A stretch of DNA of 21,829 nt from Porphyromonadaceae bacterium UBA4259. GTDB taxonomy: Bacteria; Bacteroidota; Bacteroidia; Bacteroidales; Muribaculaceae. The position numbers were made by a program, and so were the translations under genes. The DNA lies in contig DGWL01000076.1 in assembly GCA_002396125.1 (NCBI GenBank), forward strand, positions 1 through 21,829. The letters run 5' to 3'. Shown here piece by piece: positions 1 through 7,690 of this stretch (positions are counted from its first letter, which is position 1; every line of letters begins with the position of its first letter). The notes under the pieces were generated by a model, which was not told the origin of the DNA, searched no databases, and saw only the letters and a list, made by a program, of their open reading frames with translations.

Positions 1-911
1 CGCACATTCTGGGCAAACATGTCGATTGCCTCAACGTCGGCACGTTGCTTGGAAATAGCTGCAAACTCGTTCTCGATTGACGGCTTGATAAGGCGGTCGA
101 AGCTATCCTGGGCAGCTTCCTCGACCAGTTGGGCCGATTTTCCCTTGCCCTTCACAACAATGCGACACACGTTATCAATAGAACGGTCGTTGTTGATGTC
201 GATACTCACCTTTAAAAATCCTTCTTTCTCGCCACGGCGAATGGCAAGCAGCTGATGCGACGAGATGCGCTTCAACGGCTTGGAAAAATCGTAGTAAAAC
301 TCATAGTTGCGTCCTTCAATCTCCTTGCCTTTCACCACGCTGCAGTTGAGCACGGCATCGTAGCGGAACGAACGGCGCACACTGTTGCGCACTGTGGTGT
401 TCTCGCTCACCCACTCGGCAATGATGTCGAGCGCACCATCGATAGCGGAATCGGTATCAGGAACCTTGTCGCCGTCGACAAAGCGCGAGGCTATAGCGTC
501 AACATCATCGGCCTTTTGAGCCATGATTTGCTTGGCAAGCGGTTCCAGCCCTTTCTCCCGAGCCATTTGTGCTCGAGTGCGGCGCTTGGGCTTGTAGGGC
601 AGATAAATGTCCTCCAGCTCGGTCGAGTCCCAGCAGTTGATGATGCGGTTAGACAGTTCATCGGTGAGTTGTTCCTGCGCCTCAATGGTCTTAAGTATAG
701 TCGCCTTGCGCCGTTGCAACTCGTCGTAGTAAGCCATGCGCGAGTCAATCGACTGAATTTGAGTTTCATCAAGGTTTCCGGTTACTTCCTTGCGATAACG
801 GCTGATGAAAGGAATGGAATTGTCGTCGCGCAACAGGCTCACAGTGCTCGACACTTGATTTAACGGAATGTTTAATTCTTGAGATATGAGAGTTGAAATT
901 TTATCGGCCAT
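1..911 (-). CDS. tex: Tex-family transcription accessory / RNA-binding protein, N-terminal part
   Basis: The reverse strand is open from ATG at 911 to the left edge (303 codons, no stop), so the gene is cut off at its C-terminus. It begins MADKISTLISQELNIPLNQV and continues with segments characteristic of Tex: PFISRYRKEVTG near residue 35, DIYLPYKPKRRTRAQMAREKGLEPLA around residue 100, then RNSVRR and VSEN blocks. Tex is a cytoplasmic nucleic-acid-binding protein linked to transcription and RNA metabolism. The family runs to roughly 700-780 residues, and the YqgF-like nuclease fold, helix-hairpin-helix and S1 domains would lie outside the window. It sits 46 nt downstream of the metallophosphoesterase gene on the same strand with no recognisable promoter between, so co-transcription is likely. 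The family call is firm; its role in this organism is inferred. Confidence 0.93.
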   Translation of the reverse strand, partial: MADKISTLISQELNIPLNQVSSTVSLLRDDNSIPFISRYRKEVTGNLDETQIQSIDSRMAYYDELQRRKATILKTIEAQEQLTDELSNRIINCWDSTELEDIYLPYKPKRRTRAQMAREKGLEPLAKQIMAQKADDVDAIASRFVDGDKVPDTDSAIDGALDIIAEWVSENTTVRNSVRRSFRYDAVLNCSVVKGKEIEGRNYEFYYDFSKPLKRISSHQLLAIRRGEKEGFLKVSIDINNDRSIDNVCRIVVKGKGKSAQLVEEAAQDSFDRLIKPSIENEFAAISKQRADVEAIDMFAQNV

Positions 912-957
912 ATTATTTAATTAGGAGTAGCTGGGATTGGAAGGAATTTCATATTGA

Positions 958-2184
958 TTATTTCTTGCGATGGAGTGTGATGAGAGTAACCTCGGGACTG
1001 GCGCTACCAAGGCGAGCCGGCATACCCACCATGCCAATTCCAATGTTGACATATAGCTTGTGGTCGCCCTCGCTGTAAACTCCGCCCCACTCGCTGGATT
1101 GCATTGCCGCGGGCGAAATCTTGTGCCCGAAGAAATTGAACATGCACTGCATGGCATGGGTGTGCCCTGATAGCATGAGATCAACCTTGTCGCAAACCCT
1201 GAAGTCAATTTCTTTATTCTTGTAGATTTCATCAAGTTTCCACTGCATGGGGCTGTGCTGTAGCAAGATTGTGAAGCGCTTGCCACTATCATAGTCGGGG
1301 TAAGCGACATCAAGCAAGCCCTTCCTGGGGAAAGGCCACTCGCCAAAGCACTGAGTTCCCACCACAGCCACCTCGCTAGAGTCGCGGCGCAGGATAATGT
1401 GGTTGTTGTAGAGCACAGTCCAGCCCATCATCCGCTCCAGGTTGATTAGTTCGCGCATGTCCTTGCTGCGCTGATGCACAAATCCCCATTTAAAATAGGA
1501 TGTCTCGTCGTGATTGCCCAAGATTGATATCACCCCATCGGGGGCTTTCAGGCGCGACAGCTCGTTCACATAGGGTTTAGCCTCACAGGTGCGCCTGTTC
1601 ACCAAGTCGCCCGTGAAGCAAATCATGTCGGGAGTTAGAGCATTGATAGAGTCGACGCAAGAGGCAATGAACGCAGTATCGCTATCGCAATAGCTGCCTA
1701 GATGAGTATCACTGAACTGTACAATGCGATAGCCGTCGAACTCCGGCGGGAGATTTTCAAATTCCATGTCAACCCTTTCCACATTAACACGGTAGGGGTT
1801 TATAATAGCTCCATGCCACATGAGCGCGAAGGCAACAAGTCCAAGTAGCGTGGCAGCTATGGTTCCCACCTTGCGAGTGCGCTTGCCGTTCCACTTGAGG
1901 TGAGTGGGAATCCACGCCAAGGCTGCAATATATCGAGGAATGTAGAAGGCATAGTAGATGTAGAACAACCACATTCCCGTCCTGAACTTGATGTTATCGC
2001 AGTCGTGGTAGGGTATAGAGGTAGCCGCCAGCAGCACCAGCAGCAATGCAATCGACAGCAGCACATGCGCGCCACACTTGAGCAAGGGCCAACGCTTGCT
2101 GCGACGCAAATGGCGATACAGCCACAAGTCAAGGAGCACGTTGGCTATCACCAGAGCAATGAGCGGGAGCAAATTAAGAGTCAT
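958..2184 (-). CDS. membrane-anchored calcineurin-like metallophosphoesterase
   Basis: This 408-residue protein has four hydrophobic segments (about 4-21, 37-55, 70-90, 107-126), followed by a soluble metallophosphoesterase domain. The metal-binding signature is complete: SDTHLG (D159, H161), TGDLVNR (D193), LGNHDE (N224, H225), an LLQHSP histidine, and SGHTHAMQ near residue 340. This layout resembles the YkuE-like group of phosphoesterases that act at the membrane, some on lipid substrates. The start at 2184 lies 25 nt after the stop of the acyltransferase gene, so the two are probably one operon. That neighbour makes a lipid or lipid-intermediate substrate plausible, but the substrate cannot be read from the sequence. 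Confidence 0.9.
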   Translation of the reverse strand: MTLNLLPLIALVIANVLLDLWLYRHLRRSKRWPLLKCGAHVLLSIALLLVLLAATSIPYHDCDNIKFRTGMWLFYIYYAFYIPRYIAALAWIPTHLKWNGKRTRKVGTIAATLLGLVAFALMWHGAIINPYRVNVERVDMEFENLPPEFDGYRIVQFSDTHLGSYCDSDTAFIASCVDSINALTPDMICFTGDLVNRRTCEAKPYVNELSRLKAPDGVISILGNHDETSYFKWGFVHQRSKDMRELINLERMMGWTVLYNNHIILRRDSSEVAVVGTQCFGEWPFPRKGLLDVAYPDYDSGKRFTILLQHSPMQWKLDEIYKNKEIDFRVCDKVDLMLSGHTHAMQCMFNFFGHKISPAAMQSSEWGGVYSEGDHKLYVNIGIGMVGMPARLGSASPEVTLITLHRKK

Positions 2185-2209
2185 GGCAGCAGTTCAGCAA
2201 GCAGAACTT

Positions 2210-3397
2210 TTACTTTTTCTTACCGATAGCCTCCACTTGGTTGGAGAGTGGATTACTGTACATTTGCAACATATACTTAAACATATAGTTGCGATCGCTA
2301 TCGCTCACTGTAATGTCATCAATCTTATCGAGCTGGTCGTTTAGATAATCGATAAATATCTTAGCCTCCTCGGTGGTGTAGTGCTCGGCAAAGTCGTTGT
2401 TCTCAAGCAGCATGTCGTGAGCCATGTAGTTGGTCTTGAAAATCTTGTAATTGGCATGAATGGCATGATCGATGATAGAACAAATGCGCTGCACGGTGAG
2501 CAGGCGGTCGAGGTCGGCAGGAATCATGTCGAGCTTGTCGTTGATGCATGGTGTGAACGAGTAATGAATCTGTCCCTTAAACTCGGCGATACCGGTCTTC
2601 ATGCTGATGAGGTCGTCTTCCTGAGTCTTCTTGAAATTGGGGTTCTTGCTCTTGAGCAAGTACTCACGAGCCTTGAGGCGGTCGTTGGGGTCATACTCAT
2701 AGCTCAGCGCAATGGGAGCAATGTTGAGTTCCTTCAGGCTCTCGATGAAAGGCACCTCGCGATTACCGTAGGTGAGCATCTTAATGAGGCTCTCCTGAGT
2801 GCGGTCGTTGCTGTCCTTGCACCTACCCTCGCGCTGTGCAATCCAAATGGAACCATTCTTCTGCGTGAGCACAAAATGCATGTAGCCCGAGAGCTGAATG
2901 GCAGCTGCCATGGTCTGCAGTCGTCCCAAGTTTCGCTTCACTATGAAACACTTGTTGAGCCTCACGAGCTTGGTAATCCAGTTGTAGATGAGCAAGTTGT
3001 TGCCAATGGCAATCTCACACGAGTCAAGGCCGTTCTCAATCATGAGATAACTCAACAACGCCGAGTCGAGCACGATGTCGCGATGATTGGTGATGAACGT
3101 GTTAGGCACATCCTTCACCAGATTATCGAGCCCACTCACTGTCAAACCGCTAGAAGTCTTTGCCAGCAGACCGTCGACAAAAGGCTTCATGAACTTGGTC
3201 TGCAAGTCATATTTTGAGTTTAGACTCAGCAACAGCATTTTCAACTGTGTGTAGTTATATTCGGGCATAACAATTCCCAGTATGTGCTTGAACATGGGTT
3301 CATTCACCAGTATCGACATCTCGTTGTGGAAGTCTTTGTCCTGAATGGGACAAATGTCGGCATATTCGCTAGGAATCAAAATATTCTCGTTTTCCAT
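2210..3397 (-). CDS. glycerol-phosphate acyltransferase-like protein (PlsB/PlsC-type fold)
   Basis: This 395-residue cytoplasmic or membrane-associated protein carries acyltransferase motifs. Motif I is ITNHRDIVLDS (H105), a motif II-like block is FIVKRNLGR (about 151-159), and a motif III-like block is IAQREGRCKDSNDRTQ (about 186-201). These match 1-acyl-glycerol-3-phosphate-type acyltransferases, which move an acyl chain onto a phospholipid precursor. The spacing in motif I is H-x5-D rather than the usual H-x4-D, so the acidic partner may be D107 or D111. The N-terminal 100 and C-terminal 150 residues have no motif I recognise, and the protein is longer than a typical PlsC (about 240). It is the first gene of the leftward unit, with a well-formed promoter upstream. 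The family is likely; the exact acceptor is unknown. Confidence 0.78.
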   Translation of the reverse strand: MENENILIPSEYADICPIQDKDFHNEMSILVNEPMFKHILGIVMPEYNYTQLKMLLLSLNSKYDLQTKFMKPFVDGLLAKTSSGLTVSGLDNLVKDVPNTFITNHRDIVLDSALLSYLMIENGLDSCEIAIGNNLLIYNWITKLVRLNKCFIVKRNLGRLQTMAAAIQLSGYMHFVLTQKNGSIWIAQREGRCKDSNDRTQESLIKMLTYGNREVPFIESLKELNIAPIALSYEYDPNDRLKAREYLLKSKNPNFKKTQEDDLISMKTGIAEFKGQIHYSFTPCINDKLDMIPADLDRLLTVQRICSIIDHAIHANYKIFKTNYMAHDMLLENNDFAEHYTTEEAKIFIDYLNDQLDKIDDITVSDSDRNYMFKYMLQMYSNPLSNQVEAIGKKK

Positions 3398-3489
3398 AAT
3401 TTTTAAAAGTGGAATTTAAAACTATAACAATCATTGAGTAAATTAACCAACAGGATTGGCACTAAAAAGATACCACACTATTCAGGTTT

Positions 3490-3520
3490 CAAAGTTACAA
3501 AAAATCCCGAATACGGCAAA
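3490..3520 (-). promoter_or_regulatory. Bacteroidota-type promoter for the acyltransferase operon
   Basis: On the minus strand, TTTG (3517-3520) is followed after exactly 19 nt by TAACTTTG (3490-3497). This matches the Bacteroidota -33/-7 consensus TTTG ... TAnnTTTG. The predicted start near 3483 gives an 85-nt leader before the ATG at 3397. The element also lies downstream of the glpR stop (3576), so glpR and the acyltransferase unit look transcriptionally separate. Confidence 0.72.
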
Positions 3521-3575
3521 AAATGACGATAATATTTTGATTACAGGCTTGCGGTGTCGGCCGAATAGGTGCAGG

Positions 3576-4340
3576 TCACTGGGCTATAACCACGTCGATT
3601 CCGTGTTCCCTGATTTGGTTAACTATATTGGGATTGACGCCTGCATCGGTAATAATCATGTCGATATCCTCGATGTTGCCAATCTTAGCGAAACCACGGC
3701 GACCGAACTTGCTGGAGTCGGCCAGGACAATCACCTTTTGCGCCGCACGCATCATTTGCTGATTCAGCTCGGCCTCGCGCATGTCGGTAGTGGTGAAACC
3801 ATAGCTGAAATCAATACCATCAACACCAATGAAAAGCTTGGAAAACGAGCAATTTTCCAGAATCGACTTGCTATATTGCCCCACCACCGAGAGACTGCTG
3901 TGCCTTACCATACCGCCAAGCTGAATGATGTCGTTACACTCATCCTGCGACAGGATAACACTCACCTGCAGCGACGCGGTAACAACCGTGAGGCGATGAA
4001 TGGGCTTAATGTTGCGAGCCAACGCATGCACTGTTGTCCCCGACGCGATGATTATGGAATCGTCGCGGTCGATGAGCTTGGCAGCTTCGCGTCCTATCGC
4101 ATCCTTTTGCTCAGGAGCCATTTTTTCTTTTTCAATCACCGAGCGGTTGAAGGTGAATGGATTAATAAGGATTGCCTTACCATGACTGCGATAGAGCTTA
4201 TTGGCCTGCTCAAGCTCACTGAGGTCTTTCCTGATTGTCACCGACGACACCCCCAGCAGTTGAGCCAGGTCGCTCACCGAGACTGATTCCTCCTTGATGA
4301 GAGCCTCAATAATAGCCGCTTGACGTTTCTTTTTAAGCAT
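3576..4340 (-). CDS. glpR: DeoR/GlpR-family transcriptional repressor, probable glycerol-3-phosphate regulator
   Basis: The protein has 254 residues, standard for DeoR-family regulators. Residues 1-55 hold the DeoR helix-turn-helix (VSDLAQLLGVSSVTIRKDL). The rest is the sugar-phosphate-sensing domain, with IIIASGTTVHALARNI near residue 95, IQLGGMVR, FIGVDGIDFSYGFTT and VLADSSKFG. Such proteins bind operators and release them when a phosphorylated effector binds; the E. coli GlpR effector is G3P. It is divergent from glpABC, with about 460 bp between the two start codons. Two dyad sequences in that gap (4375-4395 and 4645-4668) each lie just downstream of a predicted transcription start, which fits autorepression and repression of glpABC. 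The DeoR call is firm; the GlpR role is inferred from position. Confidence 0.9.
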   Translation of the reverse strand: MLKKKRQAAIIEALIKEESVSVSDLAQLLGVSSVTIRKDLSELEQANKLYRSHGKAILINPFTFNRSVIEKEKMAPEQKDAIGREAAKLIDRDDSIIIASGTTVHALARNIKPIHRLTVVTASLQVSVILSQDECNDIIQLGGMVRHSSLSVVGQYSKSILENCSFSKLFIGVDGIDFSYGFTTTDMREAELNQQMMRAAQKVIVLADSSKFGRRGFAKIGNIEDIDMIITDAGVNPNIVNQIREHGIDVVIAQ

Positions 4341-4374
4341 TGTATTAGTTTTAGTTACTAAAAAACAACCTTTT

Positions 4375-4395
4375 GTTTCGCTTGAATATCGAAAC
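4375..4395. promoter_or_regulatory. candidate operator in the glpR leader (GTTTCG-N9-CGAAAC)
   Basis: Perfect 6-bp arms GTTTCG (4375-4380) and CGAAAC (4390-4395) are separated by 9 nt, followed at once by another GAAAC. The site sits about 12-32 nt inside the predicted glpR transcript. TTCG/CGAA half-sites are common in DeoR-family operators, so autoregulation by GlpR is a reasonable reading. Binding is not shown. Confidence 0.45.
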
Positions 4396-4413
4396 GAAAC
4401 CTTTCTAGAACGA

Positions 4414-4445
4414 CAAAAGTAGATTTTTCTAATAAAATAAGCAAA
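4414..4445 (-). promoter_or_regulatory. Bacteroidota-type promoter for glpR
   Basis: On the minus strand, TTTG (4442-4445) is followed after 20 nt by TACTTTTG (4414-4421). The -7 octamer is identical to the one predicted for glpA on the opposite strand. The predicted start near 4407 gives a leader of about 65 nt that contains the dyad at 4375-4395. Confidence 0.68.
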
Positions 4446-4586
4446 TTTTTTTACCTTTTTTAAATTTACAATAAGTAAACCATAGATTATAGGCCAGCCT
4501 CAATAGGCATTTTTATTGCGCAAATGTACATATTTTTTGATTTTGAAATATTATTGTATTTTTTTTAAAAAAAAATTACCTAAAAT

Positions 4587-4617
4587 TTTGTTTTTAAAAA
4601 AAGTGCTTGTACTTTTG
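4587..4617 (+). promoter_or_regulatory. Bacteroidota-type promoter for glpABC
   Basis: TTTG (4587-4590) and TACTTTTG (4610-4617) are separated by 19 nt, a full match to the -33/-7 consensus. The predicted start near 4624 leaves about 180 nt of leader before the glpA ATG at 4805. No comparable promoter was seen between glpA and the end of the porin gene. Confidence 0.75.
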
Positions 4618-4644
4618 TTGCGAAGTAAAACCAAATTTATTACA

Positions 4645-4668
4645 TTTTGAAAATACAATATTTCAAAA
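4645..4668. promoter_or_regulatory. candidate operator in the glpA leader (TTTTGAAA-N8-TTTCAAAA)
   Basis: A 24-bp dyad with perfect 8-bp arms, TTTTGAAA (4645-4652) and TTTCAAAA (4661-4668), lies about 20-45 nt downstream of the predicted glpA start site. Its right half is also the right arm of the larger inverted repeat. The position suits a roadblock repressor such as GlpR, but the half-site differs from the GTTTCG dyad in front of glpR, so a second regulator is possible. Confidence 0.5.
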
Positions 4669-4704
4669 CGCAACACAATTATCAACTCAAAACTATTGCA
4701 ACCC

Positions 4705-4815
4705 ATGAGTGACACCGTGAAGAACTGTCTGTTACCATCACCACAGGTGGAAGAGAATGAAAATCTCGGCCTTGTCACTCACACAATTAACACACCACAA
4801 CCTAATGAAAACTGA
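4705..4815 (+). CDS. possible 36-residue leader ORF overlapping the glpA start
   Basis: An ATG at 4705 opens 36 codons (begins MSDTVKNCLLPSPQ, ends TPQPNEN) and stops with TGA at 4813-4815. The stop overlaps the glpA ATG at 4805 by 11 nt (ATGAAAACTGA), nearly the same junction as glpA/glpB (ATGAAATTTGA). An 8-bp inverted repeat, GAGTGACA (4707-4714) and TGTCACTC (4773-4780), brackets most of the ORF. I recognise no protein family and no signal or membrane segment. It could be a translated leader that couples ribosomes to glpA, or chance open sequence. Confidence 0.3.
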   Translation: MSDTVKNCLLPSPQVEENENLGLVTHTINTPQPNEN

Positions 4816-6433
4816 GAACAACAATCATCAGTATGACGTGATTGTGATAGGCGGAGGCATCACAGGCGCGGGCACGGCACGCGACTGCGCGATGCGAGGC
4901 CTGAAGGTGCTACTCGTTGAGCGCCACGACATTTCGACCGGAGCCACCGGCCGCAATCATGGCTTGCTTCACAGTGGAGCACGCTATGCCGTTACCGACC
5001 ACGAGAGTGCCACCGAGTGCATTAAGGAAAACATGACACTGCGCAAGATTGCGCGTCACTGTGTAGAAGAGACCGACGGCTTGTTTATCACTCTGCCCGA
5101 GGATGACCTCAATTTCCAGTCGCTCTTCGTTGAGAAGTGTATCGAGGCAGGCATCCAAGCCGAGGTCATTGATCCCGAGCTTGCCAAAACAATGGAGCCT
5201 GCTGTAAATCCCGAGCTCATTGGCGCAGTGAAAGTACCCGACGCATCGGTCGACCCATTCCGCCTGACAATGGCCAACGTGCTTGATGCCCAGCTCCATG
5301 GTGCCAAGACCCTCGTCTCACACGAGGTAATTGATGTGCTCGTTGAGCAAAATCGCGTTGTGGGTGTTAAATTGCGCAACCATCACAACGGAGAGGAATT
5401 CAACGCCTATGCCCAAGTAACCATCAACGCCGCAGGAATATGGGGCACACTCATTGCACAAATGGCAGGAGTGAAAATCAACATGTTCCCCGCCAAAGGG
5501 TCGCTACTGATATTTGGGCACCGTGTCAACAACATGGTGATTAATCGCTGCCGAAAGCCCGCCAATGCCGATATTCTTGTGCCCGACGACGCTGTGTGCG
5601 TGATAGGCACTACCAGCGACCGCGTTCCCATTGAGGCTTGCGACGACATGCGCGTCACCCCCGAGGAAGTGGAAGTGCTGTTGAGCGAAGGCATGAAACT
5701 GGCGCCATCGCTAGGAAACACACGCATCCTGCGAGCCTATGCGGGTGTACGTCCGCTCATTGCCAGCGATGATGACCCGAGCGGTCGCAGTATAAGCCGC
5801 GGCATCGTGACTCTCGACCACGAGAAGCGCGACGGCCTTGCCGGCTTCATTACCATCACGGGTGGTAAGATGATGACCTATCGCCTCATGGCCGAGGAGG
5901 TTACCAACCTGGCATGCGAGAAACTGGGAGTAAACAAGCCTTGCATCACAGCCTCCACCCCATTGCCAGGCAGTGAGCCACAACAAGAGAGCAAAAAATA
6001 CAGCTTTGCCAACAAGGCCTCACACGGTCGCCACGGCACCCTCGACAGCAAGATTTCCACCGGCGATGCCGCAAGCGACGCTCTGGTGTGCGAATGCGAA
6101 GGCGTGAGCGTGGGCGAAGTGAAATATGCCATCGACGAGTTGCACGTTCACAACCTGGTGAATCTGCGCCGTCGCACTCGTGTGGGCATGGGCACCTGTC
6201 AAGGTGAATTGTGCGCATGCCGCACTGCCGGAGTCATGTGCGATAGCGACGATAGCGCCCAACGTGCCATCAACGACCTGGCAGGCTTCCTCAACGAGCG
6301 CTGGAAAGGCATGCAACCCGTTGCCTGGGGCGACAATCTTGCCGAGGCTCAACTCACAGCAACAATCTATCAAGGTCTGCTAGGCGTGGACCAATTAACT
6401 ACCGAAAGGAGAGCCGACTACTATGAAATTTGA
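4805..6433 (+). CDS. glpA: anaerobic glycerol-3-phosphate dehydrogenase subunit A
   Basis: GlpA is the catalytic FAD subunit that oxidises sn-glycerol 3-phosphate to dihydroxyacetone phosphate at the inner membrane. From ATG 4805 it is 542 residues, the same length as E. coli GlpA. The FAD-binding stretch YDVIVIGGGITGAG (residues 10-23) sits right at the N-terminus, followed by TGATGRNHGLLHSGARYAV. The C-terminus (from about 428) carries a Bfd-like iron-sulfur domain with C429, C431, C465 and C470 in VCECEG and GTCQGELCACR. An in-frame ATG at 4757 would add 16 residues. I prefer 4805 because of the length match, although 4757 has a purine-rich AGGTGGA upstream. The 3' end overlaps glpB by 11 nt. 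First structural gene of the glp operon. Confidence 0.96.
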   Translation: MKTENNNHQYDVIVIGGGITGAGTARDCAMRGLKVLLVERHDISTGATGRNHGLLHSGARYAVTDHESATECIKENMTLRKIARHCVEETDGLFITLPEDDLNFQSLFVEKCIEAGIQAEVIDPELAKTMEPAVNPELIGAVKVPDASVDPFRLTMANVLDAQLHGAKTLVSHEVIDVLVEQNRVVGVKLRNHHNGEEFNAYAQVTINAAGIWGTLIAQMAGVKINMFPAKGSLLIFGHRVNNMVINRCRKPANADILVPDDAVCVIGTTSDRVPIEACDDMRVTPEEVEVLLSEGMKLAPSLGNTRILRAYAGVRPLIASDDDPSGRSISRGIVTLDHEKRDGLAGFITITGGKMMTYRLMAEEVTNLACEKLGVNKPCITASTPLPGSEPQQESKKYSFANKASHGRHGTLDSKISTGDAASDALVCECEGVSVGEVKYAIDELHVHNLVNLRRRTRVGMGTCQGELCACRTAGVMCDSDDSAQRAINDLAGFLNERWKGMQPVAWGDNLAEAQLTATIYQGLLGVDQLTTERRADYYEI

Positions 6434-7676
6434 TATTATTATAATAGGAGGAGGATTGAGCGGTCTCACCGCAGGCATCGCCTTGGCTCAAGCAGGCCGC
6501 GACGTGGCAGTGATAAGTGCCGGGCAAAGCACTCTCCACTTTAGCAGTGGCTCGCTCGACTTGCTTGGGTGCGACAACAACGGCAACATTGTGAATAATC
6601 CACTCAATGCCATCGCGTCGCTCAACGCAAGCCATCCCTACAAGAAAGTTTCCAACGTTGAAAGCATAGCGCAAGAGGCCAAGCAGTTACTCACCGAAGC
6701 AGGCATCACCACCACCGGTGACGCCACAGCCAATCATTGGCGCATTACACCAATTGGCGCCCTCAAGCCCACATGGCTCAGTGTCGACGGCATGGCAACG
6801 ATGCAAGATGCCGGCACCATGCCATGGAAACGAGTTGCACTGGTCAACATTATCAACTATCTTGATTTCCCAACCAAGTTAATTGCCGCAGGATTACGCA
6901 ACCGAGGTATTGAGGTCGACATTAAGGCGGTGACACTGCGTGAACTAAACGAGCTGCGCAAGAGCCCCAGCGAAATGCGGTCGACCAACATTGCAAAAGT
7001 TCTTGAACGCAACAATCTGCTCCAAGGTCTTGCCGATGCCATCAATCAAGTGACCGTTGACGGCAATTACGACATGGTGCTACTCCCTGCCGTAATGGGC
7101 ATTGACTCATGTAGCGCAGCAAGCACTATGCTCAATCTCATCGCCCCTGAGGCAAGCTATGTTGCCACTCTGCCACCCTCGGTGCCTGGCGTGAGAATGC
7201 AAACCCTGCTCCGCAAGCGTTTTGCCGCTCTTGACGGCACTTTCCTCACTGGCGATCAAGTGATTGAAGGAAATTTCCAAGGTAATAAGCTCAATAGCGT
7301 GAAAACCGCAAAACTTGAAGGTGAAAGGCTTGAAGCCGATAACTTTATTCTTGCAACAGGTTCGTTCATGAGCCGCGGTCTTGTGGCCGACTACAACCAC
7401 GTGTACGAGCCGGCACTGGGAGTTGACGTTGACAGCAATTCACTCGACCGCACCACATGGGCACAACTCAATGTAACCAGCGCTCAGCCCTACATGGAAA
7501 TGGGCGTTACCACCGACACCAAGCTGCACTGCCTGCTAGGTGGCAAGCCTGTAAGCAACCTCTATGCCGCAGGCTCAATCTTGAGCGGTCACAACAGCAT
7601 CAAGCTTAGCGACGCAGCAGGAGTGGACATGCTCACCGCCTTGCAAGTGACCCACAACATCCTTAATCAACAATAA
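6423..7676 (+). CDS. glpB: anaerobic glycerol-3-phosphate dehydrogenase subunit B
   Basis: This 417-residue flavoprotein subunit (E. coli GlpB is 419) opens with FDIIIIGGGLSGLTAGIALA and has STLHFSSGSLDLLG soon after, both typical of GlpB. A C-terminal block (LYAAGSILSGHNSIKLSDAAGVDMLTALQV) closes the FAD fold. GlpB works with GlpA and GlpC to pass electrons from G3P towards the quinone pool. The start codon lies inside the last codons of glpA (ATGAAATTTGA), which implies translational coupling and equal subunit supply. Confidence 0.95.
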   Translation: MKFDIIIIGGGLSGLTAGIALAQAGRDVAVISAGQSTLHFSSGSLDLLGCDNNGNIVNNPLNAIASLNASHPYKKVSNVESIAQEAKQLLTEAGITTTGDATANHWRITPIGALKPTWLSVDGMATMQDAGTMPWKRVALVNIINYLDFPTKLIAAGLRNRGIEVDIKAVTLRELNELRKSPSEMRSTNIAKVLERNNLLQGLADAINQVTVDGNYDMVLLPAVMGIDSCSAASTMLNLIAPEASYVATLPPSVPGVRMQTLLRKRFAALDGTFLTGDQVIEGNFQGNKLNSVKTAKLEGERLEADNFILATGSFMSRGLVADYNHVYEPALGVDVDSNSLDRTTWAQLNVTSAQPYMEMGVTTDTKLHCLLGGKPVSNLYAAGSILSGHNSIKLSDAAGVDMLTALQVTHNILNQQ

Positions 7677-7690
7677 CACACCGACCGACA

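Larger units (their letters stand above)
4541..4668. repeat. long inverted repeat flanking the glpA promoter
   Basis: The left arm at 4541-4562 reads TTTTGAAATATT, then ATT, then GTATTTT. The right arm at 4650-4668 is the reverse complement of the same sequence without the middle ATT. The match is 19 bp with one 3-nt insertion, and the 87 bp between the arms contain the whole predicted glpA promoter. The region is very AT-rich, so part of the match could be compositional. Paired binding sites for one regulator is the simplest reading. Confidence 0.5.

Noticed and set aside
255..863. 202-codon plus-strand open frame opposite tex
   Set aside because: The minus-strand frame encodes unmistakable Tex segments without a stop to the window edge; this is its shadow.
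2381..3217. 278-codon plus-strand open frame opposite the acyltransferase gene
   Set aside because: It lies wholly inside the acyltransferase gene on the opposite strand, with repeated VL/HV composition and no domain.
3456..4286. 276-codon plus-strand open frame opposite glpR
   Set aside because: It is antisense to a clear DeoR-family gene with full motifs. Its translation has no recognisable domain and an unusual His/Asn/Arg-rich composition typical of a shadow frame.
4757..4804. Upstream start for glpA at 4757
   Set aside because: It would add a 16-residue tail without family similarity. The 4805 start gives 542 residues, equal to E. coli GlpA, and puts the FAD motif at the usual distance. 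It is not fully excluded because AGGTGGA precedes 4757.
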